Below are positions 1-9,872 of a stretch of DNA of 64,000 bases, in pieces. This DNA comes from Microbacterium salitolerans (GTDB lineage Bacteria > Actinomycetota > Actinomycetes > Actinomycetales > Microbacteriaceae), in assembly GCF_019720895.1 (NCBI RefSeq), contig NZ_JAHKSH010000002.1, forward strand, positions 558,001-622,000, in the 5' to 3' direction. Numbering within the stretch: the stretch's first letter is position 1; each line of letters opens with the position of its first letter. The translations under genes and the position numbers were made by a program. The notes beneath the pieces were generated by a model, which saw only the letters and a program-made list of their open reading frames with translations, made no database searches and was not told the DNA's origin.

Positions 1-1275
1 GTCGCGCGGGCCATCGCCGTGCGCCTCTCGACCGACGACGGACCGACGGGCGCGCTCGTCGAGGAGCTCGGCGGATGCCACCCGGTCGTCGTCCAGGCCG
101 CCGCCAGCGCTCACGACCTCGGCCACCCGCCCTTCGGGCACCTCGGCGAGCACACGCTCGACCGCCTGGCCCGCGATCGTTTCCGCCTGCGCGAGGGCTT
201 CGAGGGCAACGCGCAGACCTTCCGGATCCTCACCCGCCTCGACGAGCACGACCAACCCGGCGTCGGCCTCAATCTCACGGCCGCAGTGCGCGCCGCCGTG
301 CTCAAGTACCCCTGGCTGCGCGGACACGGCGCAGGGCGGCGCGGCGGATCGCGCAAGTTCTCCGCGTACGCCGCCGACGTCGACGACATGCGCGATGCGC
401 TCGCCGCATACCCGCTCATCGAGGAGGGGCAGCAGACCGTCGAGTGCTCGATCATGGACATCGCCGACGACATCGCCTACTCCCTGCACGACCTGGACGA
501 CTTCTATCGCGCGGGCCTCCTCAATCAGGCGACGATCTCGGCGGAGTTTCGCGCGTGGTATCGCGATCTGACCGAACTGCGCGCCCTCGATGCGCCTGCG
601 ATCGCCTCTGCGACGCGTGCGCCGGGTCACTCTCTCGAGCTGCTGTGGCGCCGTCTCCAGGCGCGTGATCCGTGGATCGCGGACGCGGATGCCTTCGAAC
701 GCGCCGTCTCCAAGGTGACCGACGAGGTCATCGACGGCCTGCTGTCGGTGCCGTTCGACGGCTCCCTCGCGGGCGAGCGGTCGCTGGCCGGATTCACCTC
801 GGAGTGGATCCAGCACCTGCAGGCATCCGTCTCGGTGGACCGCTCTCCCCACCGACGCTCGGGACACGTGAGCCTCGACCGCACGGCGTGGCACGAGGTC
901 GCGGTGCTGAAGTTCCTGCACGAGCGCTTCATCCTCGACCGCCCCGACCTCGCCGTGTACCAGCGCGGGCAGGCGAGCGTGCTCGAGCGCCTGGTCGACG
1001 GGTTCTCCGCCTGGATCGACGACGAATACGACGTGCGGCGCGCCCCGCGTCGACTGCTCGATCTCGTCGATCTCGCATCCGAGGACTATCTCCACACCCG
1101 GCGAGAGCACCCGGAGCTGCTCGATACCACCGACGAGGAAGAGCTGCTGCAGCGCGCGACGGGCCGCGGCGTCATCGACTACGTCGCGTCGCTCACCGAC
1201 GCGCAGGCCACGTCGCTCGATGCGCTCCTCATCGGCCAGACCGAGCGGCTCTGGGACGCGGGCCAGGGGCTCTGA
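1..1275 (+). CDS. dgt: dGTPase (dNTP triphosphohydrolase), 5' end outside window
   Basis: Metal-dependent HD-domain phosphohydrolase that cleaves dGTP or other dNTPs to the nucleoside and triphosphate, limiting dNTP pools. The frame is open to base 1, so the true start and roughly the first part of the HD region lie upstream; 424 codons are visible. The HD signature HDLGHPPFGH begins at base 112, and the second metal-binding Asp-rich motif MDIADDIAYS follows near base 454. The length left (about 420 aa) fits the actinobacterial long form of the family. It ends at a strong hairpin shared with the convergent small peptide gene. Which dNTP is preferred cannot be told from sequence. Confidence 0.93.
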   Translation, partial: VARAIAVRLSTDDGPTGALVEELGGCHPVVVQAAASAHDLGHPPFGHLGEHTLDRLARDRFRLREGFEGNAQTFRILTRLDEHDQPGVGLNLTAAVRAAVLKYPWLRGHGAGRRGGSRKFSAYAADVDDMRDALAAYPLIEEGQQTVECSIMDIADDIAYSLHDLDDFYRAGLLNQATISAEFRAWYRDLTELRALDAPAIASATRAPGHSLELLWRRLQARDPWIADADAFERAVSKVTDEVIDGLLSVPFDGSLAGERSLAGFTSEWIQHLQASVSVDRSPHRRSGHVSLDRTAWHEVAVLKFLHERFILDRPDLAVYQRGQASVLERLVDGFSAWIDDEYDVRRAPRRLLDLVDLASEDYLHTRREHPELLDTTDEEELLQRATGRGVIDYVASLTDAQATSLDALLIGQTERLWDAGQGL

Positions 1276-1282
1276 CACACGG

Positions 1283-1319
1283 CAGCGGCCGCTCCTCGAT
1301 CATCGAGGAGCGGCCGCTG
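1283..1319. terminator. Bidirectional intrinsic terminator, 18-bp perfect stem
   Basis: Bases 1283-1300 are perfectly complementary to 1302-1319, leaving a one-base centre, so the folded loop is only a few bases wide. It lies 8 bases after the dgt stop and 11 bases after the stop of the convergent 26-codon gene. The T-tract is poor, as is common for high-GC actinobacterial terminators. The placement between two converging 3' ends supports a terminator serving both. Confidence 0.8.
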
Positions 1320-1330
1320 TCAGGGTGCGA

Positions 1331-1411
1331 TCAGAGACCGAGCAGGTGGAGCAGGTCTCCGATGATTCCGCCGATGTTGTTCCAGAGGTCGCCGAGGGGT
1401 CCAGACAGCAT
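1331..1411 (-). CDS. Candidate 26-residue amphipathic helical peptide
   Basis: A 26-codon frame starts at ATG (1411) and ends with TGA at 1331-1333. A GGAG ribosome binding site sits five bases before the ATG, and a strong hairpin terminator lies just downstream. The peptide begins MLSGPLGDLWNN, continues IGGIIGDLLH and ends LLGL. Hydrophobic residues fall at 6, 9/10, 13, 16/17, 20/21 and 23/24, a 3-4 spacing that forms one hydrophobic face, with Asp8, Asn11, Asn12, Asp19 and His22 opposite. There is no signal peptide and no cysteine. Length and amphipathicity recall secreted surface-active peptides such as staphylococcal delta-hemolysin, but that is analogy, not homology. It could also be a regulatory or membrane-associated peptide. 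Its reality rests on the ribosome binding site, pattern and terminator only. Confidence 0.55.
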   Translation of the reverse strand: MLSGPLGDLWNNIGGIIGDLLHLLGL

Positions 1412-1440
1412 GTGTGCTCCATTCGTCGTGCAAAGGATGC

Positions 1441-1459
1441 CCGCGGATCCGATCCGCGG
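1441..1459. repeat. Perfect 19-bp palindrome upstream of the small peptide gene
   Basis: Two 9-base arms, CCGCGGATC and its exact complement, surround a single centre base. The palindrome ends 29 bases before the ATG of the 26-residue peptide gene. A weak -10-like hexamer TAGCGT lies further upstream at 1486-1491. It could be an operator or an mRNA leader hairpin; sequence alone does not decide. Confidence 0.6.
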
Positions 1460-1557
1460 CGCCACATCTCCGATGCGGTGACCACACGCTATCCACGAGC
1501 GAATAACTGCACGTCACGCGTCGATGACAGAGGCGTTACCGACCACGAGCTCCGCGG

Positions 1558-1586
1558 CGGGCACGGCGCTCGCCCCATCGTGCCCG
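1558..1586 (-). terminator. Possible terminator of the ATPase gene
   Basis: A 7-bp GC stem (CGGGCAC with GTGCCCG) encloses a 15-base loop, 18 bases after the stop of the minus-strand ATPase. There is no T-tract and the loop is large, so this is a weak candidate. Confidence 0.3.
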
Positions 1587-1604
1587 TCCGCTCCCGAGGA
1601 CAGT

Positions 1605-4253
<2,649 letters not shown>

Positions 4254-4300
4254 CCCGCACGGTGCGGGGTGGCGTCACGAGCCGTCCCGCACCGCGCGGA

Positions 4301-4384
4301 TCACCGCCAGCCGCGCATGTGCGTCAGTACCGAATCGATGACGTGGGCGTGGTCGTCGACGCCCAGCTGGTTCGGGTTGCTCAC
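4301..4384 (-). pseudogene. Remnant: duplicated 3' end of the neighbouring flavin oxidoreductase gene
   Basis: Translating the minus strand from 4384 gives 27 residues containing NPNQLGVDDHAHVIDSVLTH and ending GWR-stop. The intact oxidoreductase downstream ends VPNQLGVDYNAHVIESVLTH, then IAPALGWR-stop. At DNA level I count 54 identities in 60 bases between 4317-4376 and 4950-5009. The rest of the duplicated gene is absent. The fragment overlaps the last bases of the GNAT gene and points the same way, so the GNAT gene is bracketed by two copies of the same 3' end. Confidence 0.8.
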
Positions 4385-4881
4385 GCGAGTTCCAAGCACA
4401 GCAGCCCCTCGCGGTCGTCACACGGTGCGCCGTCGACGAATCCGAGACGCCGGTACATCCGGATCGCGGGTTCTCGCCACTCCCATACCGAAAGCCGAAC
4501 CGGACGAGACGCCATGCGGAGCGCCTCGGCGATGAGTGCTGATCCCACCCCGCGACCTCGTGCCGGAGGCATGGTCCAGAACCGTTTAATCTCCGAGGCT
4601 CCCGACGTCGGGACGGAGAGCACCACCATCCCGCAGTCTTCTCCGTCCGCACTCGCCACAAGCACACGCATTCCGCTCAGCGACTCGGCAGGACGAGCCA
4701 CCTCTCGCATGTACCGTTCTGGCAGCTCGTCGACCCGCGCATCGAGGCCGTGCTCTGCCTTCTCCACCTGGGTCCGGCGGAGATAGTCGTCGAGCAGCGA
4801 AGAGACCGAGGCCCCGTCTTCCGGGAAAGACGCTTCCCGCACGACGATCGGTTCACGCGAGGGAGCGAATGCGTCGTTCAC
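4381..4881 (-). CDS. GNAT-family N-acetyltransferase
   Basis: Predicted acetyl-CoA-dependent acyltransferase of 166 aa with one GNAT fold. The acetyl-CoA pyrophosphate loop appears as PPARGRGVGSALI near residue 105, and the C-terminal MYRRLGFVDG motif near 143-152 is typical. The substrate is unknown. The start is GTG (4881) with no strong ribosome binding site; it lies 43 bases downstream of the oxidoreductase start-side gene's stop and may be read through from it. The gene sits between two copies of the oxidoreductase 3' end, which suggests it was inserted or captured by recombination. Confidence 0.88.
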   Translation of the reverse strand: MNDAFAPSREPIVVREASFPEDGASVSSLLDDYLRRTQVEKAEHGLDARVDELPERYMREVARPAESLSGMRVLVASADGEDCGMVVLSVPTSGASEIKRFWTMPPARGRGVGSALIAEALRMASRPVRLSVWEWREPAIRMYRRLGFVDGAPCDDREGLLCLELA

Positions 4882-4924
4882 GCCACGACGCCAGCAGGAG
4901 TCCGCTCGCGCAGAGGTGATGGCG

Positions 4925-5947
4925 CTACCGCCAGCCGAGAGCTGGGGCGATGTGCGTCAGGACCGACTCGATGACGTGCGCGTTGTAGTCGACGCCGAGC
5001 TGGTTCGGGACGGTGAGCAGCAGCGTGTCGGCCTCGGCGATCGCCTCGTCGTGGCGCAGCTGCTCGATGAGCGCGTCGGGCTCGTCGGCGTAGGAGCGCC
5101 CGAATATCGCGCGCGTGCTCGCGTCGATGTGGCCGATCTGATCTTCCGTGTCGCCCCCCAGGAAGTACCGACGATCCATCTCGTTCGTGATGGCGAAGAT
5201 CGACCGGGAGACCGACGTGCGCGCCTCGTACCCGTGCGCATCGGAGTCCCATGCCTCCCGAAATGTGCGCAGCTGCTTCGCCTGCTGGACGTGGAAGGGC
5301 TCCCCCGTCTCGTCGTTCTTGAGCGTGGAGCTCATGAGGTTCATCCCCTTCTCCGCCGCCCATCGCGCCGTCGCGTCGGACCCGGCTCCCCACCAGATCC
5401 GCTTGCGCAGACCCTCGCTGTGCGGCTCGAGCCGGAGGAGTCCCGGCGGGTTCGGGAACATGGGGCGCGGATTGGGCTCCGCGAAGCCCTCGCCGTCGAG
5501 GAGCTGGAGGAGCAGTTCCGTCTTCTGCCGGGCCGCCTCTGCTCCGGACGGATCGCTCTCCTCCGAGCCGTATCCGAAGTGCTTCCAGCCGTCGACGACC
5601 TGCTCGGGCGAACCGCGCGAGATTCCGAGCTGCAGTCGCCCGTCTGCGATGAGATCCGCCGATCCGGCGTCCTCGACCATGTAGAGCGGGTTCTCGTAGC
5701 GCATGTCGATGACGCCCGTGCCGAGCTCGATACGGCTCGTCTTCGCACCGGCCGCGGCGAGCAGCGGGAACGGGGAGGCGAGCTGGCGCGCGAAGTGGTG
5801 CACACGGAAGTACGCGCCGTCGGCGCCGAGATCCTCCGCCGCCTGGGCGAGGTCGATCGACTGGTGGAGGACGTCGCTCGCAGACTGCGTCGCCGACTGC
5901 GGATGCGGCGTCCAGTGGCCGAACGAGAGGAAACCGATCTTCTTCAT
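4925..5947 (-). CDS. LLM-class (luciferase-like) flavin-dependent oxidoreductase
   Basis: F420/FMN-type TIM-barrel monooxygenase of the bacterial luciferase family, 340 aa. Family features are the N-terminal GFLSFGHW strand, AEDLGADGAYFRVHHFARQ near residue 40, the substrate/cofactor strand RIELGTGVIDM, and LQLGISRGSPE near 110-120. The substrate is not predictable. The start is taken as ATG 5947 (MKKIGFLSFG), with GAGAGAA upstream; an ATG six codons earlier has no ribosome binding site. Its last about 60 bases are duplicated beyond the downstream GNAT gene. Confidence 0.9.
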   Translation of the reverse strand: MKKIGFLSFGHWTPHPQSATQSASDVLHQSIDLAQAAEDLGADGAYFRVHHFARQLASPFPLLAAAGAKTSRIELGTGVIDMRYENPLYMVEDAGSADLIADGRLQLGISRGSPEQVVDGWKHFGYGSEESDPSGAEAARQKTELLLQLLDGEGFAEPNPRPMFPNPPGLLRLEPHSEGLRKRIWWGAGSDATARWAAEKGMNLMSSTLKNDETGEPFHVQQAKQLRTFREAWDSDAHGYEARTSVSRSIFAITNEMDRRYFLGGDTEDQIGHIDASTRAIFGRSYADEPDALIEQLRHDEAIAEADTLLLTVPNQLGVDYNAHVIESVLTHIAPALGWR

Positions 5948-5998
5948 AGATCTATTCTCTCGCATGAAAGACGGGGTGGCGCCGTTCGACGCGCCCCG

Positions 5999-6757
5999 CT
6001 ACCTCTGTGCGGGGACCTGCGTCCACTCGGCGAACTTCGGGGCGCGGCCATCACCCGACGAGCGTCCGGTGAGCCGACGCCTCACCCAGGGCAGAACGTG
6101 CGCGCGATAGTAGTCGCGGCTCTCCAGGTGCGCGGCCGGCTGCTCCGGCAGCGACCACCAGTCGATCGGCGCGCCGACCCCCAGAGCATCGAGCACGCGT
6201 GCGGCCACGCGATGGTGTCCGCGGAAGTTCATGTGAAGTCGATCGGGCGACCAGTACGCCGGGTCCCTCAGCTCCTCGTCCGTCCAGTTGACCGCCCACA
6301 CGATGTTCTCATTCCGGCGCATTCGGGCCGTGACGGCCTCGGTCAGCACGTCCCCACGCTGGCGAATGAGCGACGACATCGGGAGCCCGCTCGACGGATC
6401 CGCGCCCGCCAGGATGATCGGCGTCACGCCCTCGTCCTCGCACCGGCGGACGACCTTCACGAACGCGTCCACGACGCGGTCCGTCGACGTGCCCGGACGG
6501 AGCATGTCGTTCCCCCCGCCGTTGAACGACAGGTGCGTGGGCTCCAGCGCGAGTGCGCGCTCGAGCTGTTCGTCGACGACCGGCCAGGCGAGGCGACCTC
6601 GAATGGCGAGGTTCGCATACTCGATCGGCTGACCCCGCACGCTCGCCCAGCCCTCGGCGACGAGATCGGCCCATCCTCGGGGCCGCCCGTCTTCACGCTC
6701 GTCGCCGACGCCCTCCGTGAAGGAGTCGCCGATCGCCACATACCGCACTGTCGCCAC
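5999..6757 (-). CDS. SGNH/GDSL-family hydrolase (esterase/lipase-like)
   Basis: Predicted serine hydrolase of 252 aa. Block I GDSFTEGVGDE supplies the nucleophile Ser at the very N-terminus, block III GGGND supplies the oxyanion-hole Asn, and block V DRLHMNFRGH supplies the catalytic Asp and His. There is no signal peptide, so it should act in the cytoplasm; many homologues in Actinobacteria are short-chain esterases. The GTG start at 6757 is placed six bases after TAGGAT, suggesting a leaderless transcript. It lies 28 bases after the MFS gene stop. Confidence 0.92.
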   Translation of the reverse strand: MATVRYVAIGDSFTEGVGDEREDGRPRGWADLVAEGWASVRGQPIEYANLAIRGRLAWPVVDEQLERALALEPTHLSFNGGGNDMLRPGTSTDRVVDAFVKVVRRCEDEGVTPIILAGADPSSGLPMSSLIRQRGDVLTEAVTARMRRNENIVWAVNWTDEELRDPAYWSPDRLHMNFRGHHRVAARVLDALGVGAPIDWWSLPEQPAAHLESRDYYRAHVLPWVRRRLTGRSSGDGRAPKFAEWTQVPAQR

Positions 6758-6763
6758 CCCCTC

Positions 6764-6769
6764 ATCCTA
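6764..6769 (-). promoter_or_regulatory. Candidate leaderless -10 (TAGGAT) for the SGNH hydrolase
   Basis: TAGGAT is separated from the GTG start by six bases (GAGGGG). These could also act as a short Shine-Dalgarno, but they directly abut the start, which is too close. No clear -35. Confidence 0.4.
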
Positions 6770-6785
6770 GGGAGGACGAGACGAC

Positions 6786-8108
6786 TCAGGAGGCGTCGAG
6801 CACACGGCCCTTCATATCGCCCAGCCCCCACGCGGTCGCCGCAGCGATCGCGAAGAACACCGCGAAGACCGTGAACACGAGTCCCGCGCCTCCGACCTCA
6901 AGCGCCCACGGAGTGAACAGGGGGGCGATGATCGATGCGATGCGCCCGACGCCCGCGGCCCAGCCTGCCCCGGTCGCGCGCGTCGATGTGGGATAGATCT
7001 CCGGGCTGACGGCGTACAGCGCCCCCCAGGCACCGAGGTTGAAGAACGACAGCAGGCACCCGAACACGAGGATCTGCCACACCTCGCCGGCCGTGCCGAA
7101 GAGCATCGCCGCGCCCGCGGATCCCACGAGGAACGCCGAGAGCGTCGCCCGACGCCCCCACACCTCGATGAGCCAGGCCGCGACCGCATACCCGGGCAGC
7201 TGGGCGAGCGTAATGATGAGCGTGTACTCGAAGGACCGGAGCAGATCGAACCCCTGTGCGACGAGGATCGACGGAATCCAGATGAAGGCGCCATAGTACG
7301 AGAAGTTCACGCAGAACCACACGGCCCACAGTGCGACCGTGCGCCGCGCGAGCCCACCCGCGAAGAGCCCGCGCACGCCGGTCGGCCCACGGGGCGCGGC
7401 CGGCGCAGGGCTCGCCGCCGGCGCGACAGCGGCCTCAGACGGCGCACGGCCGCCCTCGAAGAGCTGCACCACCTTCTCGGCCTCGGCGATGCGGCCCTTC
7501 GATTCGAGCCAACGCGCCGACTCCGGCAGCCCCCACCGCACGACGATCGCGTAGATCGCGGGGATCGCGCCGATCGCGAAGGCCCAGCGCCACCCGTTCT
7601 CCAGCGGCACGACGAGGTAGCCGATCACGGCCGACAGCGTCCACCCCACGGCCCAGAACGCCTCGAGAATCACGACGAGCCGGCCGCGGATCCGCGCCGG
7701 AGCGAATTCGCTCACGTAGGTCGAGGCGACGGGGAGCTCGGAGCCGAGACCGAGCCCGACGAGGAAGCGCAGGACGAGGAGCATGCCCACTCCCCCGACG
7801 AGAGCGCTCGCTCCCGTCGCGACGCCGTAGATGAGAAGCGTCAGCGCGAACACCTGCCGACGACCGAGCTTGTCGGCGAGCAGTCCGCCGAGGCTCGCGC
7901 CGATCGCCATGCCGATGAATCCGACGGAGGTGATCCATCCAGTCGTGCCGCCGCTGAGCTCCCACTCGACCGCGAGGGCGGCGATGATGAACGAGATCAG
8001 GCCGACGTCCATCGCATCGAGCGCCCAGCCGAGGCCAGAGCCGGTCAGGACTCGGAGATGCGGACGCGAGAAGCGGAGCCCATCGAGGCGCGCAGAGGGA
8101 GAGGTCAC
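6786..8108 (-). CDS. MFS transporter, sugar/organic-acid porter type
   Basis: Proton-coupled transporter of 440 aa with about 12 membrane segments. Seen: loop 2-3 motif A GGLLADKLGRRQVF, a loop 4-5 segment SEFAPARIRGRLV, and PESARWLESKGR before the central loop. The central loop (near residue 220-245) is rich in Ala and Pro. These are features of the sugar porter/SV2-like and aromatic-acid families; the substrate is not predictable. The GTG start at 8108 is the most likely because an excellent promoter (TTGAGA, 17 bases, TAACCT) ends six bases upstream of it, implying a leaderless mRNA. The SGNH hydrolase follows 28 bases downstream. Confidence 0.93.
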   Translation of the reverse strand: MTSPSARLDGLRFSRPHLRVLTGSGLGWALDAMDVGLISFIIAALAVEWELSGGTTGWITSVGFIGMAIGASLGGLLADKLGRRQVFALTLLIYGVATGASALVGGVGMLLVLRFLVGLGLGSELPVASTYVSEFAPARIRGRLVVILEAFWAVGWTLSAVIGYLVVPLENGWRWAFAIGAIPAIYAIVVRWGLPESARWLESKGRIAEAEKVVQLFEGGRAPSEAAVAPAASPAPAAPRGPTGVRGLFAGGLARRTVALWAVWFCVNFSYYGAFIWIPSILVAQGFDLLRSFEYTLIITLAQLPGYAVAAWLIEVWGRRATLSAFLVGSAGAAMLFGTAGEVWQILVFGCLLSFFNLGAWGALYAVSPEIYPTSTRATGAGWAAGVGRIASIIAPLFTPWALEVGGAGLVFTVFAVFFAIAAATAWGLGDMKGRVLDAS

Positions 8109-8114
8109 ACCGAC

Positions 8115-8143
8115 AGGTTAATGTCGGCATGACCCTTTCTCAA
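8115..8143 (-). promoter_or_regulatory. Promoter of the MFS gene, leaderless
   Basis: On the minus strand TTGAGA (8143-8138) is followed by a 17-base spacer and TAACCT (8120-8115). Six bases then separate the -10 from the GTG start, so the transcript should begin at or next to the start codon. This is the best sigma-70-like promoter seen in the window. Confidence 0.7.
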
Positions 8144-8150
8144 GTCCCCC

Positions 8151-9824
8151 TCAGGTGAGCAGCGCCGAACGGAGGGTATCGAGCCCCACCCCGCCGATGT
8201 CGAGTGCACGCTTGTGGAAGGCCTTCATCGAGAAGGCGTCGCCTTCCCGCTCGGAGACCGCATCGCGCAGCTGCTCCCAGATGCGCTGCCCGACCTTGTA
8301 CGACGGCGCCTGACCGGGCCAGCCGAGATAGCGGTTGACCTCGAACTGCACGAACTGGTCGGCCATGTTCACGTTGCGACGCATGAATTCGAGCGCGTAG
8401 TCGGCATCCCACTTCTGGTAGCTGTCGGGGCGGCGCTTCCCGAGGTGCACGCCGATGTCGAGCACGACGCGCGCCGCGCGCATGCGCTGACCATCGAGCA
8501 TGCCGAGACGGGCCGCGGGATCCTCGAGGTAGCCGAGCTCTTCCATCAGCCGCTCCGCGTAGAGCGCCCACCCCTCGGCGTGCCCCGAGGTGCCGGCGAG
8601 CAGGCGACGCCAGCTGTTGAGCTGCCCACGGTTGTAAACTGCCTGGCCGATCTGCAGGTGGTGTCCGGGCACGCCCTCGTGGTACACGGTCGTGAGCTCG
8701 CGCCACGTGTCGAACGCGCGCACGCCGTCGGGGATTGACCACCACATGCGCCCGGGGCGAGAGAAGTCATCGCTCGGCCCGGTGTAGTAGATCTCACCCG
8801 ACGTGGTGGGGGCGATCATGCACTCGATCTCGCGCACGGGCTCGGGGATGTCGAAGTGCGATTCACCGAGCTCGGCGACCGCCCGGTCGGCGGTCTTCTG
8901 CATCCACTCCTGGAGCGCCTCGGCACCCACGAGCTTGCGCGTCATGTCGGTCTCGAGGAACGCGATCGCATCCTCGACAGTGGCGCCCGGAACGATCTCC
9001 CGCGCCAGCGCCTCCTGCTCCTGCCGCACGCGGGCGAGCTCGGAGAGGCCCCACTCGTACGTCTCGTCGAGGTCGACATCGGCGCCGAGGAACCGACGGG
9101 AGTGCAGGCCGTAGAGCTCACGGCCCACGGCGTCGTCTTCGGAGGCGCGCGGCGCGAGCACACCGTCGAGGAAACGCGCGAGACGCCCGTAGGCCGAACG
9201 CGCCGCGTCGACGCCGTCGGCCAGATCGCTCTGCAGCGCCTCGGGGAGCTCGTGCCCGTCCGCAGACGAGGCGGCGACCAGCTGGTCGAAGAACCCGTCG
9301 GGGAACGCATAGCTGCGCGCCTGGTCGGCGACCTCACGCACCTGGCGCACCGCGGGCACGATGTCGGACTGCATGCCCTCGCGCAGCGTGGTCATGTAGC
9401 CGTCGATCGCGTCGGGCACGCCCGCGAGACGCTTGGCGAACATCTCCCAGTCGTCGACCGTCTCGGTGGGCATGAGGTCGTACGCCTGGCGGATGTCCTG
9501 CGACGGGCTCGCGAGCACATTGATGTCACGTTCGTGCCAGCGGGCCTCATGCAGCTCGAGGTCGAGCCGCAGCTCGCGCGCGAGATCGGTCTGCGTCACG
9601 CGGTCGATCTCGTCGAGCGGTTCAGCGGACTCGAGCTTCGTCAGCGTCGCGCGCGCGGCCTCGGCGGCCGCCACATGCCCGTCGGGGCCGTAGTCTCCGT
9701 AGCGGTCGTTCACCTCGGTTCGGCCGATGTAGGTGCCGAGCGTGGGGTGGAGGTCGACGAGCGTGTCGACCCACTCCTCGGCGATGGAATCGATCAGGGA
9801 CTGGGGGCGATTGTTCTCATCCAT
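8151..9824 (-). CDS. DUF885-family protein, predicted zinc metallohydrolase
   Basis: Cytoplasmic protein of 557 aa belonging to the DUF885 family, whose members carry a gluzincin-like HExxxHH site. Here VYHEGVPGHHLQ near residue 390 supplies the His-Glu pair and the second histidines. A conserved helix SGHAEGWALYAERLMEELG follows about 25 residues later and supplies the third ligand Glu. No signal peptide or membrane span. Biological substrate unknown; some relatives have been described as carboxypeptidase-like. ATG 9824 follows GGAAGAA. It lies 48 bases downstream of polA and may be co-transcribed, although TACCCT lies ten bases before the ATG. Confidence 0.88.
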   Translation of the reverse strand: MDENNRPQSLIDSIAEEWVDTLVDLHPTLGTYIGRTEVNDRYGDYGPDGHVAAAEAARATLTKLESAEPLDEIDRVTQTDLARELRLDLELHEARWHERDINVLASPSQDIRQAYDLMPTETVDDWEMFAKRLAGVPDAIDGYMTTLREGMQSDIVPAVRQVREVADQARSYAFPDGFFDQLVAASSADGHELPEALQSDLADGVDAARSAYGRLARFLDGVLAPRASEDDAVGRELYGLHSRRFLGADVDLDETYEWGLSELARVRQEQEALAREIVPGATVEDAIAFLETDMTRKLVGAEALQEWMQKTADRAVAELGESHFDIPEPVREIECMIAPTTSGEIYYTGPSDDFSRPGRMWWSIPDGVRAFDTWRELTTVYHEGVPGHHLQIGQAVYNRGQLNSWRRLLAGTSGHAEGWALYAERLMEELGYLEDPAARLGMLDGQRMRAARVVLDIGVHLGKRRPDSYQKWDADYALEFMRRNVNMADQFVQFEVNRYLGWPGQAPSYKVGQRIWEQLRDAVSEREGDAFSMKAFHKRALDIGGVGLDTLRSALLT

Positions 9825-9872
9825 GAGTTCTTCCAGGGTATCGGCACATGCGCGATGCGCCGACGCCGGGCG

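Noticed and set aside
4254-4268. Short hairpin CCCGCAC/GTGCGGG after gdhA as a terminator
   Set aside because: Only 6-7 bp with almost no loop and no T-tract; too weak to list as a feature.
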